Shown here: piece after piece, positions 35,196 to 45,964 of the stretch
How positions within the stretch are numbered: the first letter of the stretch is position 1
Layout: each line of letters opens with the position of its first letter
Source of the DNA: Candidatus Brocadia sp.
Lineage (GTDB): Bacteria; Planctomycetota; Brocadiia; Brocadiales; Brocadiaceae
Assembly: GCA_013360945.1 (NCBI GenBank)
Contig: JABWAQ010000003.1
Coordinates: 1-64,000, forward strand
Direction: 5' to 3'
Length of the DNA stretch: 64,000 bases
The notes under the pieces: model-generated
The model's input: the letters and a program-made list of their open reading frames with translations, nothing else
Databases searched by the model: none
Told to the model about the DNA's origin: nothing
Program-made: the position numbers and the translations under genes

Positions 35196-36379
35196 ATGAG
35201 AAGAATAAATATAGATAATGCAGAGCCGGGAATTGTTCTTGGGAAAACGATTTATGGATCTAATTACGAGATACTATTGAGACGCGGTGTGGTGCTAACA
35301 AAGACACATATCAATCAGTTGAAAAACAGGGGGTTTATCAGAATTTATATCGATGATGAAGAAACGGCGGATATTGTCCTTGAGGATCCAATATCCGAGA
35401 AAATCCGTATTATGTCTACAAAAGACATTTTTAAAACGTACAAGGTGACACAGTCTGCAATAACGAATATAGAAGCAGATACTACCGAATCTATTATAAA
35501 GTATATCAACACACCAAAAATTAAAAAGTCCTTTCAAGAAAGCCAGGCCTTTAAACAACTTTGTAATGATATTAACTATTTCCTTGATGAAATCATGAAT
35601 CAGGATATTTTATCAGGATTAAATTCAATAAAAAGTTTTGATAATTATACCTACGAACATTCTGTTGATACTGCCATAATAGCCACAGTCATAGCAAAAA
35701 GATTGCACCTTGGCAAAGAAAAATTAATGCAGATTGCAATTGGTGAGTTTCTTCACGATATTGGAAAGATCTTCGTTGACGAGAAGATAATTAATAAACC
35801 GGGGAAATTGACAGCGGAAGAGTTTGAACTGGTTAAGCAACATACTACTTACGGATATGAATTACTCAAAGATATTCAGAAAATTGGGACTGTTTCTGCA
35901 CATATCCCTTATCAGCATCACGAGAGACAGGATGGCACAGGTTATCCACGGGGATTGAAAGGGACCAACAGGCTTGATACCATGGGAGTCGCTTACGCCG
36001 AGCATGAAAAAATGATTATGATTGCAGAGATTGCAGCACTTGCAGATGTATATGATGCCTGCAGTTCGGATAGGCCGTATCGTCCGGGATTATCTCCGGA
36101 CGTGGTATATGAAGTTATAAAAGGTGGGGCTGGATCACAATTCAACAAAGAATTAGTGGATTGTTTCTTAAATGTAGTTCCCAAGTATCCGGTAGGTTTC
36201 GAAGTGAGGATCAAGAATGGTATGTATAAGGATTTTACCGGCATTGTGTCTTCCTTAAATGCACACCAGCTATCTAAACCAAAAGTCAAACTCCTGTGCG
36301 ACCCAAAGAAAAAAAAGATTGACCCTATTGAAATTGATTTGAGTTCTCAAAGCACTCCTATAGAGATGGAATGTGTTTG

Positions 36380-36383
<4 letters not shown>
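35196..36383 (+). CDS. HD-GYP domain protein, c-di-GMP phosphodiesterase candidate
   Basis: A 395-residue protein with an N-terminal segment of the type often found before HD-GYP domains (DNAEPGIVLGKTIYGSNYEI, about 5-130) and an HD-GYP domain at about 140-320. Catalytic features are complete: YEHSVDTA, the HD pair in FLHDIGK, KQHTTYGYELL, HIPYQHHERQDGTGYPRGL (the GYP motif) and DVYDACSSDRPYRPG. HD-GYP enzymes break c-di-GMP to pGpG or GMP. A C-terminal PilZ-like or small beta domain (about 330-395) follows. Its last codon overlaps the end of the convergent malic enzyme gene by 4 bases. It may oppose signals read by the PilZ protein of the window. Confidence 0.88.
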
Positions 36384-37792
<1,409 letters not shown>

Positions 37793-37832
37793 TGATTTGA
37801 CCTCCGCGCTGTAAATTGACACCAGATAAACC

Positions 37833-38606
37833 TTGATTACAAATACTTATGTAAGTATAATCCTATTTTTTATAATGTTTATTTACAGGAAAGGCAAGAA
37901 AAATAAAAGATTGAAAATACTCGTAATATCGGATATTCACGGCAATCTGGCCGCTTTGGAGGCCGTGTGTGAAAAAGCCGATATGATTTTTTGTCTAGGG
38001 GATATTGTAAATTACGGGCCGTATCCCAAGGCGTGCATTGAAAAAGTTAGAGGCCTAACGGATAAAGTGGTTCGTGGAAATCACGACAATGCTATTGGCA
38101 GGAACATGGATTGTGGTTGTTCCATAAAATACAAAGAACTAAGCGATGCTGGAAAGATTTTTACGAAGAATGCCTTAAGTGCGGAGGAAAAAGACTTTCT
38201 TGGTAATTTACCGATAACATTTAATATCGAAGTGGAAGGGAGGAAATTTGTATTGTCACATGGGTCACCCAGGGGTGATATCTATAAATATCTTAGACCA
38301 GATGTCTCCGACAAACAATGGGAATCCGAGTTAAAGGATATTAATGCTGATACCGTTTTTATTGGGCATACACACCTCCCCATGGTGCGTGAGATAAATG
38401 GCATGACCGTTGTAAATCCTGGGAGTGTGGGTCAACCGCGTGACGGTATTCCTATGGTGTCGTATGCGATCTGGGATGATGGTCTTGTTGAAATAAAACG
38501 GGTTCATTATGATATAGAGGCAACTATAAAAGGGTTACGAGCAACAAACATGCCTTCCAGCCAGGTCACGATACTTACAAGGATTTTAAGGGAGGGTGGG
38601 ATGTAA
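37833..38606 (+). CDS. YfcE/MJ0936-type metallophosphoesterase
   Basis: A single-domain calcineurin-like phosphoesterase. Metal ligands are all visible: ISDIHGNLAAL, CLGDIVNYGP, VRGNHDNAI, LSHGSPRGD and FIGHTHLPM. The later VNPGSVGQPRDG is the standard end of the fold. The annotated length of 257 residues includes about 25 extra residues (ITNTYVSIILFFIMFIYRKG) before RLKILVISDIHG; the real start may be ATG 37875 or TTG 37911, no ribosome site decides it. Substrate unknown. The gene is divergent from malic enzyme with only about 40 bases between the starts. Confidence 0.82.
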   Translation: MITNTYVSIILFFIMFIYRKGKKNKRLKILVISDIHGNLAALEAVCEKADMIFCLGDIVNYGPYPKACIEKVRGLTDKVVRGNHDNAIGRNMDCGCSIKYKELSDAGKIFTKNALSAEEKDFLGNLPITFNIEVEGRKFVLSHGSPRGDIYKYLRPDVSDKQWESELKDINADTVFIGHTHLPMVREINGMTVVNPGSVGQPRDGIPMVSYAIWDDGLVEIKRVHYDIEATIKGLRATNMPSSQVTILTRILREGGM

Positions 38607-38703
38607 CCGATTGGTCAATAATCAATTGTTGGAAACTGTTGAAAAAGATACAAGGAATAATGAAATTTAAAAAATACAACTGGAATCGGGGATTTTAATG
38701 GAC

Positions 38704-38732
38704 TTGCCTTATTTTTGTGATTGTGTTATACT
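38704..38732 (+). promoter_or_regulatory. Sigma-70-like promoter of grpE-dnaK
   Basis: TTGCCT (38704-38709), exactly 17 bases, TATACT (38727-38732), 65 bases before grpE. No CIRCE operator (TTAGCACTC-N9-GAGTGCTAA) is found in the 190-base gap. Confidence 0.55.
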
Positions 38733-38796
38733 TTGAGACTTTATTGGACAAATTCATTGAGCAATATATATGGCAGGTTTTTAGGGTAAGATACCA

Positions 38797-39411
38797 ATGT
38801 CAAATGGAACAGAGAAAGATAATAATCCATCAGACAAAATAGAAGTAATACAGGCTTCCGAGGTATTATTCACGGAACAGCAGGCGATAATCCAATCTCT
38901 AAAGCAGGAATTGGAGGTAAGTAGAAAAAGGAGCAATGAACTTCAGGACTCGATGAGACGACTTGCGGCCGATTTTGATAATTACAAGAAATGGGCAGAA
39001 AAAGAACGACAAACTATTGTACGCACCGCCACTGAATCGTTGATCAAAAAGTTGCTGGATATATACGAGTGCCTTGAAAAGGCTGCCTGCACAACAAGGG
39101 ATATGCCCGGAAATGAATTCTTTGATGGAATTAAATTGATCCATAAGGAATTTTCACGCATCTTGAAATCGGAAGGTTTGGAACCCATACCTTCCGTGGG
39201 TGTTCATTTGGATGTTTACAGGCATGAGGTATTAATGCGAAAGGTGAACAATGAGAAGCCCGAAGATACGGTATTGGAAGAAATACAAAAGGGTTATCTC
39301 TTAAATAATTTTGTGTTAAGGCCTGCAAAAGTGGTAGTATCTCAAAAATCAGTACAAGAACAAGAAAGCATTCAGAATTCAGAAAAGCAAGAAGATGATA
39401 AAGGAGGGTAG
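38797..39411 (+). CDS. grpE: Nucleotide exchange factor GrpE
   Basis: Releases ADP from DnaK. The 204-residue protein has the long N-terminal coiled coil (about 25-75, [18 protein letters not shown]) and the beta-wing head with the GrpE signature [20 protein letters not shown] and [21 protein letters not shown] at about 130-185. A charged tail ends the protein. dnaK starts 2 bases after the stop, an arrangement that gives coupled translation. dnaJ is not in the window. The promoter just upstream carries no recognisable heat-shock operator. Confidence 0.95.
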   Translation: MSNGTEKDNNPSDKIEVIQASEVLFTEQQAIIQSLKQELEVSRKRSNELQDSMRRLAADFDNYKKWAEKERQTIVRTATESLIKKLLDIYECLEKAACTTRDMPGNEFFDGIKLIHKEFSRILKSEGLEPIPSVGVHLDVYRHEVLMRKVNNEKPEDTVLEEIQKGYLLNNFVLRPAKVVVSQKSVQEQESIQNSEKQEDDKGG

Positions 39412-39413
39412 AA

Positions 39414-41282
39414 ATGGCAAAGATTATTGGTATAGATCTGGGAACAAGTAACTCTGCGGCGGCCGTGTTAATAGGTGGTAAACCTACAATCATCCCGAGT
39501 GCAGAGGGAGTAACTATTGGAGGGAAGGCGTTTCCTTCCTTTGTTGCGTTTACGAAAGATGAAGAAAAACTTGTTGGTGAACCTGCAAGAAGACAGGCCG
39601 TTAGTAACCCGGAAGGAACGGTTTACGCAATAAAAAGGAAGATGGGGACTGATTATAAAGTCACCATTCGTGGTAAAGCCTTTACTCCTCAGCAAATCTC
39701 AGCATTTATCTTGCAAAAGATCAAACACGATGCCGAGGCATTTCTTGGTGAGCCGGTTCAAAAGGCTGTGATCACCGTTCCGGCTTATTTTAATGATAAT
39801 CAAAGACAAGCCACGAAGGATGCCGGGACTATTGCCGGACTGGATGTGGTTCGAATTATTAACGAGCCTACAGCCGCATCGTTGGCCTACGGGTTGGACA
39901 AAACCGAAGAATCTCAAAAAATCTTGGTATTCGATTTGGGTGGTGGCACACTGGATTGTACGATTATGGATTTTGGTCAGGGTGTCTTTGAGGTAGTTTC
40001 TACCAGTGGTGATACCCAACTGGGCGGTACAGACATGGATAATGCAATTGTCGATTACCTCGTGGCTGAGTTCAAAAAGGAATACGGTATAGATCTCAAA
40101 AACGACAAAATGGCTATGCAGAGGTTAAGAGAAGCTGGGGAAAAGGCTAAAATTGAACTTTCTACTACGCTAACAACTGATATTAACCTTCCATTCCTTA
40201 CGGCTGACGCCTCTGGCCCAAAACACTTTACCCATGCTATAACCAAGGCAAAGCTGGAACAATTAGTCTCTTCTATCGTTAATCGATGTGGACAATCGAT
40301 TGAGCAGGCGTTAAAAGACGCTAAATTAACGCCAAATGATATTCACAAAATTATCCTTGTGGGCGGACCAACGCGCATGCCTATCGTTCAGAAGTTTGTG
40401 GAGGATTATGTAGGAAAAAAGATTGAGCGTGGAATTGACCCGATGGAATGCGTTGCTATGGGCGCTGCGATCCAGGCCGGCGTTTTATCCGGAGAGGTTA
40501 AAGACCTCGTCCTTCTCGATGTGACACCACTGTCGCTTGGTATAGAAACCCTTGGCGGCGTGTTGACCCATCTCATTGAAAGAAATACAACCATTCCAAC
40601 AAAGAAGAGCCAGGTCTTTACAACGGCGGAGGATAATCAGACCAGTGTGGAAGTGCACGTTCTTCAGGGTGAACGAGCAATGGCCAGGGATAATGTGACA
40701 CTCGGAAGATTCCATCTCTCTGGTATTCCACATGCGCCACGAGGTGTTCCGCAGATTGAAGTGTCTTTCGATATCGATGCCAATGGTATTATTAACGTTC
40801 ATGCAAAAGACCTGGGTACCGGAAACGAGCAAAAGATCACGATAACAGCTTCAACAAAATTGAATAAAGAAGAAATTGACCGCATGGTCAAACAGGCGCA
40901 GGAATACTCAGACCAGGATAAACGGGCAAAAGAAAGGGCTGAAATAAAGAACAAGGCAGATAGTCTGGCTTACAGCGCAGAAAAGACCTTAAAAGACGTA
41001 GCAGAGAAGATAGATGCGGCTCAAAAACAAAAGATTGAGACCGCCATCAAGGATTTAAGAGAATCGACAAAGTCGGAAGATGAAAAAGATATACAACAAA
41101 AGATGGACACTTTAACAAATGCCTTACACGAAATTAGTGCAAAAGTGTATCAAGAATCAGCCAAGCAGGGGGAACAGCAACCACCGCCACCGCCGGGCGA
41201 TGAAGGTAAAAAAAAGAAACAAAAAAAGGGTGAAGGCGGAGAGGATGAAATCATCGATGCAGATTATGAGGTAAAAGAATAG
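39414..41282 (+). CDS. dnaK: Molecular chaperone DnaK (Hsp70)
   Basis: ATP-dependent protein-folding chaperone, 622 residues. The ATPase domain begins [19 protein letters not shown]; phosphate-2 motif [19 protein letters not shown] and adenosine motif [17 protein letters not shown] are intact. The linker is [18 protein letters not shown], followed by the substrate domain and a helical lid. The tail is unusual: a Pro run ([11 protein letters not shown]), a Lys run (KKKKQKKG), then [12 protein letters not shown]-like ending [15 protein letters not shown] that matches the conserved DnaK C-terminus. The N-terminal region lacks the 24-residue loop insertion of many Gram-negative DnaKs in the stretch after [16 protein letters not shown], resembling archaeal and Gram-positive types. 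AAAGGAGGG precedes the ATG. Confidence 0.95.
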   Translation: MAKIIGIDLGTSNSAAAVLIGGKPTIIPSAEGVTIGGKAFPSFVAFTKDEEKLVGEPARRQAVSNPEGTVYAIKRKMGTDYKVTIRGKAFTPQQISAFILQKIKHDAEAFLGEPVQKAVITVPAYFNDNQRQATKDAGTIAGLDVVRIINEPTAASLAYGLDKTEESQKILVFDLGGGTLDCTIMDFGQGVFEVVSTSGDTQLGGTDMDNAIVDYLVAEFKKEYGIDLKNDKMAMQRLREAGEKAKIELSTTLTTDINLPFLTADASGPKHFTHAITKAKLEQLVSSIVNRCGQSIEQALKDAKLTPNDIHKIILVGGPTRMPIVQKFVEDYVGKKIERGIDPMECVAMGAAIQAGVLSGEVKDLVLLDVTPLSLGIETLGGVLTHLIERNTTIPTKKSQVFTTAEDNQTSVEVHVLQGERAMARDNVTLGRFHLSGIPHAPRGVPQIEVSFDIDANGIINVHAKDLGTGNEQKITITASTKLNKEEIDRMVKQAQEYSDQDKRAKERAEIKNKADSLAYSAEKTLKDVAEKIDAAQKQKIETAIKDLRESTKSEDEKDIQQKMDTLTNALHEISAKVYQESAKQGEQQPPPPPGDEGKKKKQKKGEGGEDEIIDADYEVKE

Positions 41283-41360
41283 TGGAAGGGTGCTATTCCA
41301 AAAGAACGAGTAATACATGTTATAATATTAGGTAAAATTGTTTTTTTGATGTTTTAAAGG

Positions 41361-41460
41361 GAGTCAGGGGTTAGAATTCGGTCACGGGAATGAATTGCAA
41401 CTTTGACATTTATTGATAAGTGCATTTCATTCTGAATTCTGGCCTCTGACTCTTTTTTTT
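41361..41460. repeat. Dispersed inverted repeat ending in a T-run, possible dnaK terminator
   Basis: Arms GAGTCAGGGGTTAGAATTC (41361-41379) and GAATTCTGGCCTCTGACTC (41434-41452) pair with three mismatches, followed by eight T. Located 79 bases after dnaK, it could stop transcription. No gene lies in 41283-41584. Confidence 0.5.
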
Positions 41461-41507
41461 GGATTTTTTTACGGCCCTGCCCTGCACCATCGCAGTACTG
41501 TATGAAA

Positions 41508-41560
41508 TCTTTCTTTGCAAGTTTTTTACAACCCCCTTGATCCCCCTTTGGTAAGGGGGT
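41508..41560. repeat. Second copy of the GCAAGTTTTTT/CCCCCTT repeat
   Basis: CTTTGCAAGTTTTTTACAAC followed by CCCCCTTGATCCCCCTTTGG and GGGGG repeats the sequence at 2455-2500 with few changes. It ends just before cbiB and probably lies in its leader. Confidence 0.6.
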
Positions 41561-41584
41561 GCTTCGTTGCGGCTTTGCTGCGTT

Positions 41585-42562
41585 ATGAGAGACCCTGCAT
41601 ATATTTGTCTTATTCAAGTTGCAATTGCCTTTATCGTGGACATCGCTATTGGTGATCCACAATGGTCATATCATCCCGTGAGACTTATTGGAAGGGCTAT
41701 AGAAAGTGCGGAATTTACGTTACGGAGGCTACCCGTTCCGGAACGTTTGAGTGGGATATTGTTAACCACGCTCATTGTACTGGGAACTTATCTGTCAATC
41801 TCTGCCGTGATGTTAGTAGCAGGGCAATGGTGTTTCCTGTATGGCGTAATAATCGGTGCCGCTATTGCTTATTTTACGATTTCTACAAAAAGTCTTGCCG
41901 ATGAAGCAAAAAAGGTAATGACATTGCTCAAGGAAAATGATTTAATAAGTGCCCGGCGAGCATTATCACAAATTGTAGGCCGTGACACAGACCGTTTAAA
42001 TGCAGAGCAAATAATCCGGGCATGCGTGGAAACGGTTGCCGAAGGTATTGTTGATGGTGTTGTGTCGCCGTTATTTTATTTCTTTGTGGGTGGACCAGCT
42101 GCAGCGATGGCGTATAAGGCTGTAAACACGCTCGATTCCATGGTGGGATATAAGAACGAAAGATATATCCGATTGGGCTGGGCATCGGCACGACTGGATG
42201 ATATGGCCAATTACATTCCGGCCAGAATTTGTGCAGTATTAATTCCTGCAGCCTCTTTCTTGTGCGGTTATGGTTTTACAAGGTCTTTGCGGATTGCCTT
42301 CCGGGACGGCCGTAAGCATGAAAGCCCCAATAGCGGCATTCCAGAAGCCGCAATTGCAGGGGCATTGGGAGTACAGTTAGGGGGGGAGAGTATCTATCAG
42401 GGTGAGGTCGTAGAAAAACCCTTTATTGGCGATGCCCGGAATCAATTGACTTTGAAAGCGATTGACATTGCGATAAAAATACTGTACGTTGCATCCACAT
42501 TGTTTTTGATCTGTGGAATTGGTGTTGTTGTATGTATCAAATATTTTAATATTATCGTTTAA
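41585..42562 (+). CDS. cbiB: Adenosylcobinamide-phosphate synthase
   Basis: Integral membrane enzyme that attaches aminopropanol phosphate (or ethanolamine phosphate) to the corrin ring. About 325 residues with four or five membrane segments. Family motifs: VDIAIGDPQWSYHPVRLIGR at the N-terminus, DTDRLNAEQIIRACVETVAEG and IVDGVVSPLFYFFVGGPAAA, AYKAVNTLDSMVGYKNERY and FRDGRKHESPNSGIPEAAIAGALG. The ATG at 41585 is preceded by CTTTGCTGCGTT and no strong ribosome site; TTG 41567 is in frame but lies in the repeat. It leads a cobalamin/cobalt cluster cbiB-cbiQ-cbiO. Confidence 0.92.
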   Translation: MRDPAYICLIQVAIAFIVDIAIGDPQWSYHPVRLIGRAIESAEFTLRRLPVPERLSGILLTTLIVLGTYLSISAVMLVAGQWCFLYGVIIGAAIAYFTISTKSLADEAKKVMTLLKENDLISARRALSQIVGRDTDRLNAEQIIRACVETVAEGIVDGVVSPLFYFFVGGPAAAMAYKAVNTLDSMVGYKNERYIRLGWASARLDDMANYIPARICAVLIPAASFLCGYGFTRSLRIAFRDGRKHESPNSGIPEAAIAGALGVQLGGESIYQGEVVEKPFIGDARNQLTLKAIDIAIKILYVASTLFLICGIGVVVCIKYFNIIV

Positions 42563-42600
42563 GATATGCGTAAAAAACCTAACAGGGTTTTTGCTGCGTT

Positions 42601-43398
42601 ATGAGATTCACGAATAATTTATTGGAAGGTCTTGATCCAAGGACAAAGATACTCTCCTTCCTCGCCATTATTCTCTGCATGATATTGACTCCCATAACAC
42701 GTCTTAAGGATTTCGGACTCTATTTCCTGGTGATACTGGCAATTTCTTTCCTTGCAAGAATTACGCCCAAACAGGTACTGAAAAGAATGTGTGTCCTGAT
42801 CCCATTTGTTCTCTTCATTGCGCTGTTTGTGCCTTTTGTAAAGGAAGGACACGTATATTGGTCATTGCAAATCGGTTATTGGAAATTGGATGTTACTTAT
42901 GAGGGTGCCTGGACATTTCTTAATATGATTATCAAGTCAAGTTTGTCTATCCTTTTGCTCGTAATCGCTTCTTCAACAACAACATTTCCCGATTTTTTAA
43001 AGGGATTGAGCTTACTCCGTATGCCACAGTTGCTGGTCATGCTCATGTCATTTATGTATCGTTACATCTTTGTGCTTTTAGACGAGGCGAGACGAATGAT
43101 GCGGGCCAGGGCTCTGCGTTATTTCAGTTCAAGGCACAGGGAACAGTTCCGTGTGATGGGGTATATGATCGGTGTATTATTCATCAGAACGTTTGAGCGG
43201 GCCGAGAGAATTTATCATGCAATGATTCTTCGTGGTTTTAATGGTGAAATACGGAGTGTTAAGCATTTCAAATTTTCCTATATAGATTTTTTGTTTTTAA
43301 CAGGTATAATGATTTCTCTTTTGTGTATTGTTTCCGGTCTCGTTTATAAAATAGAACATATTAAAACCAGCAACGTCCATCTATGGCAAGGATTATAA
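42601..43398 (+). CDS. cbiQ: Cobalt/nickel ECF transporter transmembrane component
   Basis: The T component of an energy-coupling-factor transporter, 265 residues with about six membrane segments. NLLEGLDPRTKILSFLAIIL is the usual N-terminus, LKGLSLLRMPQLLVMLMSFM and YRYIFVLLDEARRMMRARALR contain the ATPase-coupling helix (ARALR, the first Ala-Arg-Gly-like motif), and FERAERIYHAMILRGFNGE is the second (RGF). It overlaps the ATPase gene by 16 bases. The substrate-specific proteins CbiM and CbiN are not in the window, so the complete transporter must use genes elsewhere. The start shares TTTGCTGCGTTATGAGA with cbiB. Confidence 0.92.
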   Translation: MRFTNNLLEGLDPRTKILSFLAIILCMILTPITRLKDFGLYFLVILAISFLARITPKQVLKRMCVLIPFVLFIALFVPFVKEGHVYWSLQIGYWKLDVTYEGAWTFLNMIIKSSLSILLLVIASSTTTFPDFLKGLSLLRMPQLLVMLMSFMYRYIFVLLDEARRMMRARALRYFSSRHREQFRVMGYMIGVLFIRTFERAERIYHAMILRGFNGEIRSVKHFKFSYIDFLFLTGIMISLLCIVSGLVYKIEHIKTSNVHLWQGL

Positions 43399-44171
43399 TC
43401 GTTTCAAACCTGAATTACTGTTATCCCGATGGAACCGTGGCATTAAGGGAAGTTAATTTTGAAGTGGAAAAAGGAGAGACCCTGGTTATTATTGGCGCCA
43501 ATGGAACAGGTAAATCGACTCTGTTTATGAATCTGATGGGAGTCCTGGAGGGTAACGGGTATATCGAGATCACGGGTTTAACGCTCAACAAAACAAACGT
43601 GAAAGAAATCAGGCGCAGGATGGGGATGGTATTCCAGAATCCCGATGATCAACTGTTTTGTCCTTCCGTTATGGACGATGTCTCCTTTGGGCCTCTAAAC
43701 TTGGGATGGGATGCCAAACAAGCAATTGTTGCATCGCAACAAGCGTTAGCCCTGGTGGGCATGGAAGGTTATGGATCACGGACATCGCATCATCTGAGTT
43801 TCGGTGAAAAAAAGAGGGCTGCCATTGCTACCGTGTTGTCCATGAATACAACGATTTTGTTGCTGGATGAGCCTACCAGTGGCCTTGATCCCAGGAGCAC
43901 ATCAAAATTTATCAATATTCTCTATGCCTTGAAATCACAAGGCAAAACGCTGTTGATTGTGACACACGATATTTTTCTCGCACAGGAAATCGCGGATCGG
44001 GTACTCGTCTTTAGTGAAGAGAAGAGACCGGCGGCAATAGGTAACTATAAAGAAATATTGAACAATTATGACTTATTGTTGAAAAACAATCTGGTCCATC
44101 AACATCGTCATCGTCACGACGAGTTAGAACATGAACACGAACATCAGCACGGTCACGTTCACAAGCACTAA
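43383..44171 (+). CDS. cbiO: Cobalt/nickel ECF transporter ATPase with His-rich tail
   Basis: The ABC ATPase of the cobalt or nickel uptake transporter, 262 residues. Walker A GANGTGKST, Q-loop FQNPDDQLFCPSV, signature HLSFGEKKRAAIA, Walker B TILLLDEPTSGLDP and switch His LLIVTHD are all present. FQNPDDQLFCPSVMDDVSFGP is typical of CbiO. The last 25 residues form a metal-binding tail: HQHRHRHDELEHEHEHQHGH then VHKH, with 13 or so His. Such tails occur in some Ni/Co proteins and may store or sense metal. Overlap with cbiQ implies coupled translation. Confidence 0.93.
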   Translation: MARIIIVSNLNYCYPDGTVALREVNFEVEKGETLVIIGANGTGKSTLFMNLMGVLEGNGYIEITGLTLNKTNVKEIRRRMGMVFQNPDDQLFCPSVMDDVSFGPLNLGWDAKQAIVASQQALALVGMEGYGSRTSHHLSFGEKKRAAIATVLSMNTTILLLDEPTSGLDPRSTSKFINILYALKSQGKTLLIVTHDIFLAQEIADRVLVFSEEKRPAAIGNYKEILNNYDLLLKNNLVHQHRHRHDELEHEHEHQHGHVHKH

Positions 44172-44210
44172 TCACAAAGCTATCCTGGTATAGCCTCAGG
44201 ACTAAAACAA

Positions 44211-44990
44211 ATGAAAATAGACTCCAATGCGACTTATTGCAGTACAAAAGTAGATTTTTCCGGAGATACCTGTGCAGATGGGATATGCTGTTTCATGAGT
44301 ATTCCCCGGAAGCAGACACACCTGGGGATGTGGAAATATTTCCTTAAACGAGGGAATGCAACGGCAGGCATTAAACTGTTCTATACGACTCTGCAAGAAA
44401 AAGATATCGTGTACAATCCTTGTAAATGTCTGGATTTTTATTTGAAGGAGTGTAAAACTCCGGACGGTTATGCTTTCCAGGTATTGTTAAGGTGTGGCAT
44501 ATTTGGTAAGAGATGCCGGCCTTATACCTGTAAAGAATTTCCAGATAAGACTGATAGTTTTATGCATGATATTCTTGCGCCTTGCGTTTATAATGAATAT
44601 ATAGCGCCTGAAAATTATATAGCGCTGAAGCATAAACATATCTTTCAGCTATTTTATGCTATCAAGGATGATCATAAATTACTTGGAAAGATTTTTCCGG
44701 GTTACACAGTCGAAGAAACAAGAAGAAAGTTAAACCGATGCAAAGAGATAGTTAAGATAAGTGCAATCTGGAATGAAAAACCTGCCGAATATTTTCTTCT
44801 GGAAGTACCTAAGTCCAATGCTGTTTTGTACACTTCTGTCGCGCATCCGAAGATTAAAGGTGTACAACAGGCGTATAGTCATTGGCAAGGACACATCGAA
44901 AGCTGGTTAGAAAGGCATTACGGTAGCAAGTGGCAAGACTATTTAGATCGTACAATTGAGGAAGAAGCAGATGGCATGGCAAAAAAATAA
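44211..44990 (+). CDS. Cysteine-cluster protein (YkgJ-like)
   Basis: A soluble protein of 259 residues with a Cys-rich N-terminal half: TYCST, TCADGICC, NPCKCLDFYLKEC and LLRCGIFGKRCRPYTCKEFP, about eleven Cys in the first 110 residues. The CRPYTCKEFP segment is like the last part of the YkgJ zinc/iron-binding cluster (CxxYxxRPxxCRxFP), so I place it near that family. The C-terminal half is helical with no motif I know. It starts 40 bases after cbiO and may be co-transcribed, which makes a metal-linked role plausible. Substrate and partner are unknown. Confidence 0.6.
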   Translation: MKIDSNATYCSTKVDFSGDTCADGICCFMSIPRKQTHLGMWKYFLKRGNATAGIKLFYTTLQEKDIVYNPCKCLDFYLKECKTPDGYAFQVLLRCGIFGKRCRPYTCKEFPDKTDSFMHDILAPCVYNEYIAPENYIALKHKHIFQLFYAIKDDHKLLGKIFPGYTVEETRRKLNRCKEIVKISAIWNEKPAEYFLLEVPKSNAVLYTSVAHPKIKGVQQAYSHWQGHIESWLERHYGSKWQDYLDRTIEEEADGMAKK

Positions 44991-45061
44991 GCAATTACTA
45001 AGACGTCGATATATATTGTTTGTGCATTTTCATTTGGTTTAAGGGCGGAATTGACAGAATT

Positions 45062-45179
45062 CGTAGCAGTTCACCCACCTCTTGTTCCTCACTGAACGCG
45101 AATTGCGTATCGTCTGTATAGCCCTGTCTGGGTTTTGAACCCTGACAGGGTATTGACGTATGGGAGGGTGAACTGTTAC
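45062..45179. mobile_element. MITE-like element with CGTAGCAGTTCACCC end and inner palindrome
   Basis: Outer arms GTAGCAGTTCACCC (45063-45076) and GGGTGAACTGTTAC (45166-45179), one mismatch. Inside lies a second palindrome CCCTGTCTGGGTT...AACCCTGACAGGG (45122-45150). No coding. It ends 14 bases before the next start codon. Confidence 0.55.
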
Positions 45180-45193
45180 AAAAATGTTTATTT

Positions 45194-45625
45194 ATGAGTA
45201 AACATAACAAGATACTTTCATATATTCAAATTTTAGTTATTGTATTCATGACGTTATGCAATGACGGGCTAAGAGCATCCTCTGTTGCAAAACCTGAAGA
45301 TTTTCCTTGCAAGGGACACAACTGTGGCTGCAAGTCTGAATCCGACTGTAAAGTGCAATGTTGCTGTGGATCTTTCAATGACCAGGATAAATTTCAGGAC
45401 AGCAACGAACAGAGAAATGGCTTTTATGTATTTATCAGTAGCGTAAACTGCAAATATGGGAGTGACCCATTTACCAGTATAACTTTTACAGCTAAATATC
45501 TATTAGAGAATCAAGTACAGCCAATCAAAGAATCTTTCCTGTGTTTTCGTTCTCAGGACATTTCAAAATCACTGCTTGAAGTATTTGTATCTCCACCGGA
45601 AAAACCACCAAGACACTTCATATAA
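45194..45625 (+). CDS. Exported small Cys-rich protein, probable metal-related
   Basis: A 143-residue protein of unknown function. Residues 1-28 look like a signal peptide (ILSYIQILVIVFMTLCNDGL). The mature N-terminus is a dense Cys cluster: PCKGHNCGCKSESDCKVQCC, then CGSF, eight Cys in about 22 residues with the form C-x3-H-x-C-x-C. The remainder is polar with two more Cys (VNCKYGS and FLCFRS) and no known domain. The Cys cluster and the two following genes (a metal-binding-module protein and a Met/His-rich beta-barrel) suggest a periplasmic or surface Cu/heavy-metal role. The family is not one I can name. Confidence 0.65.
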   Translation: MSKHNKILSYIQILVIVFMTLCNDGLRASSVAKPEDFPCKGHNCGCKSESDCKVQCCCGSFNDQDKFQDSNEQRNGFYVFISSVNCKYGSDPFTSITFTAKYLLENQVQPIKESFLCFRSQDISKSLLEVFVSPPEKPPRHFI

Positions 45626-45849
45626 AACCAATCTCTATCTCATAAAATCGCATAATTCCAATTCGTATTTCTCTGTTTTGCGTAAGATAGCCTCATTTTC
45701 GCTCAGGATGATACTCTTTCTATTACATATCATGCTGAAGCAATGAAGCGTCTCGTCTGTACGTATCCCGTATAGGCTGATTTAAGAATTACAATGACGA
45801 TAGTTTGATTACTTTATTTGTGCAGGTTTTCGGATGGTACAAAATTCCC

Positions 45850-45926
45850 CACAGAAAGGCGGATAAAGGGGGGTGTAAAATAATTCAGAAAAAACACAAC
45901 CCCTGAATTCCTATTTATTAAGGGGG
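45850..45926. repeat. Degenerate C/G-rich repeat
   Basis: CCCCACAGAAAGGCGGATAA, AGGGGGGTG and, after 40 bases, ATTAAGGGGGA resemble broken copies of the C-rich/G-rich family. The remainder of 45626-45964 shows no gene; a GGAGG ribosome site lies at its end. Confidence 0.35.
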
Positions 45927-45964
45927 ACTGCATGGAACTAATTTGATTTCAAATGGAGGATTCT

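Noticed and set aside
38607-38796. Possible CIRCE heat-shock operator before grpE
   Set aside because: I looked for the TTAGCACTC/GAGTGCTAA dyad and found none.
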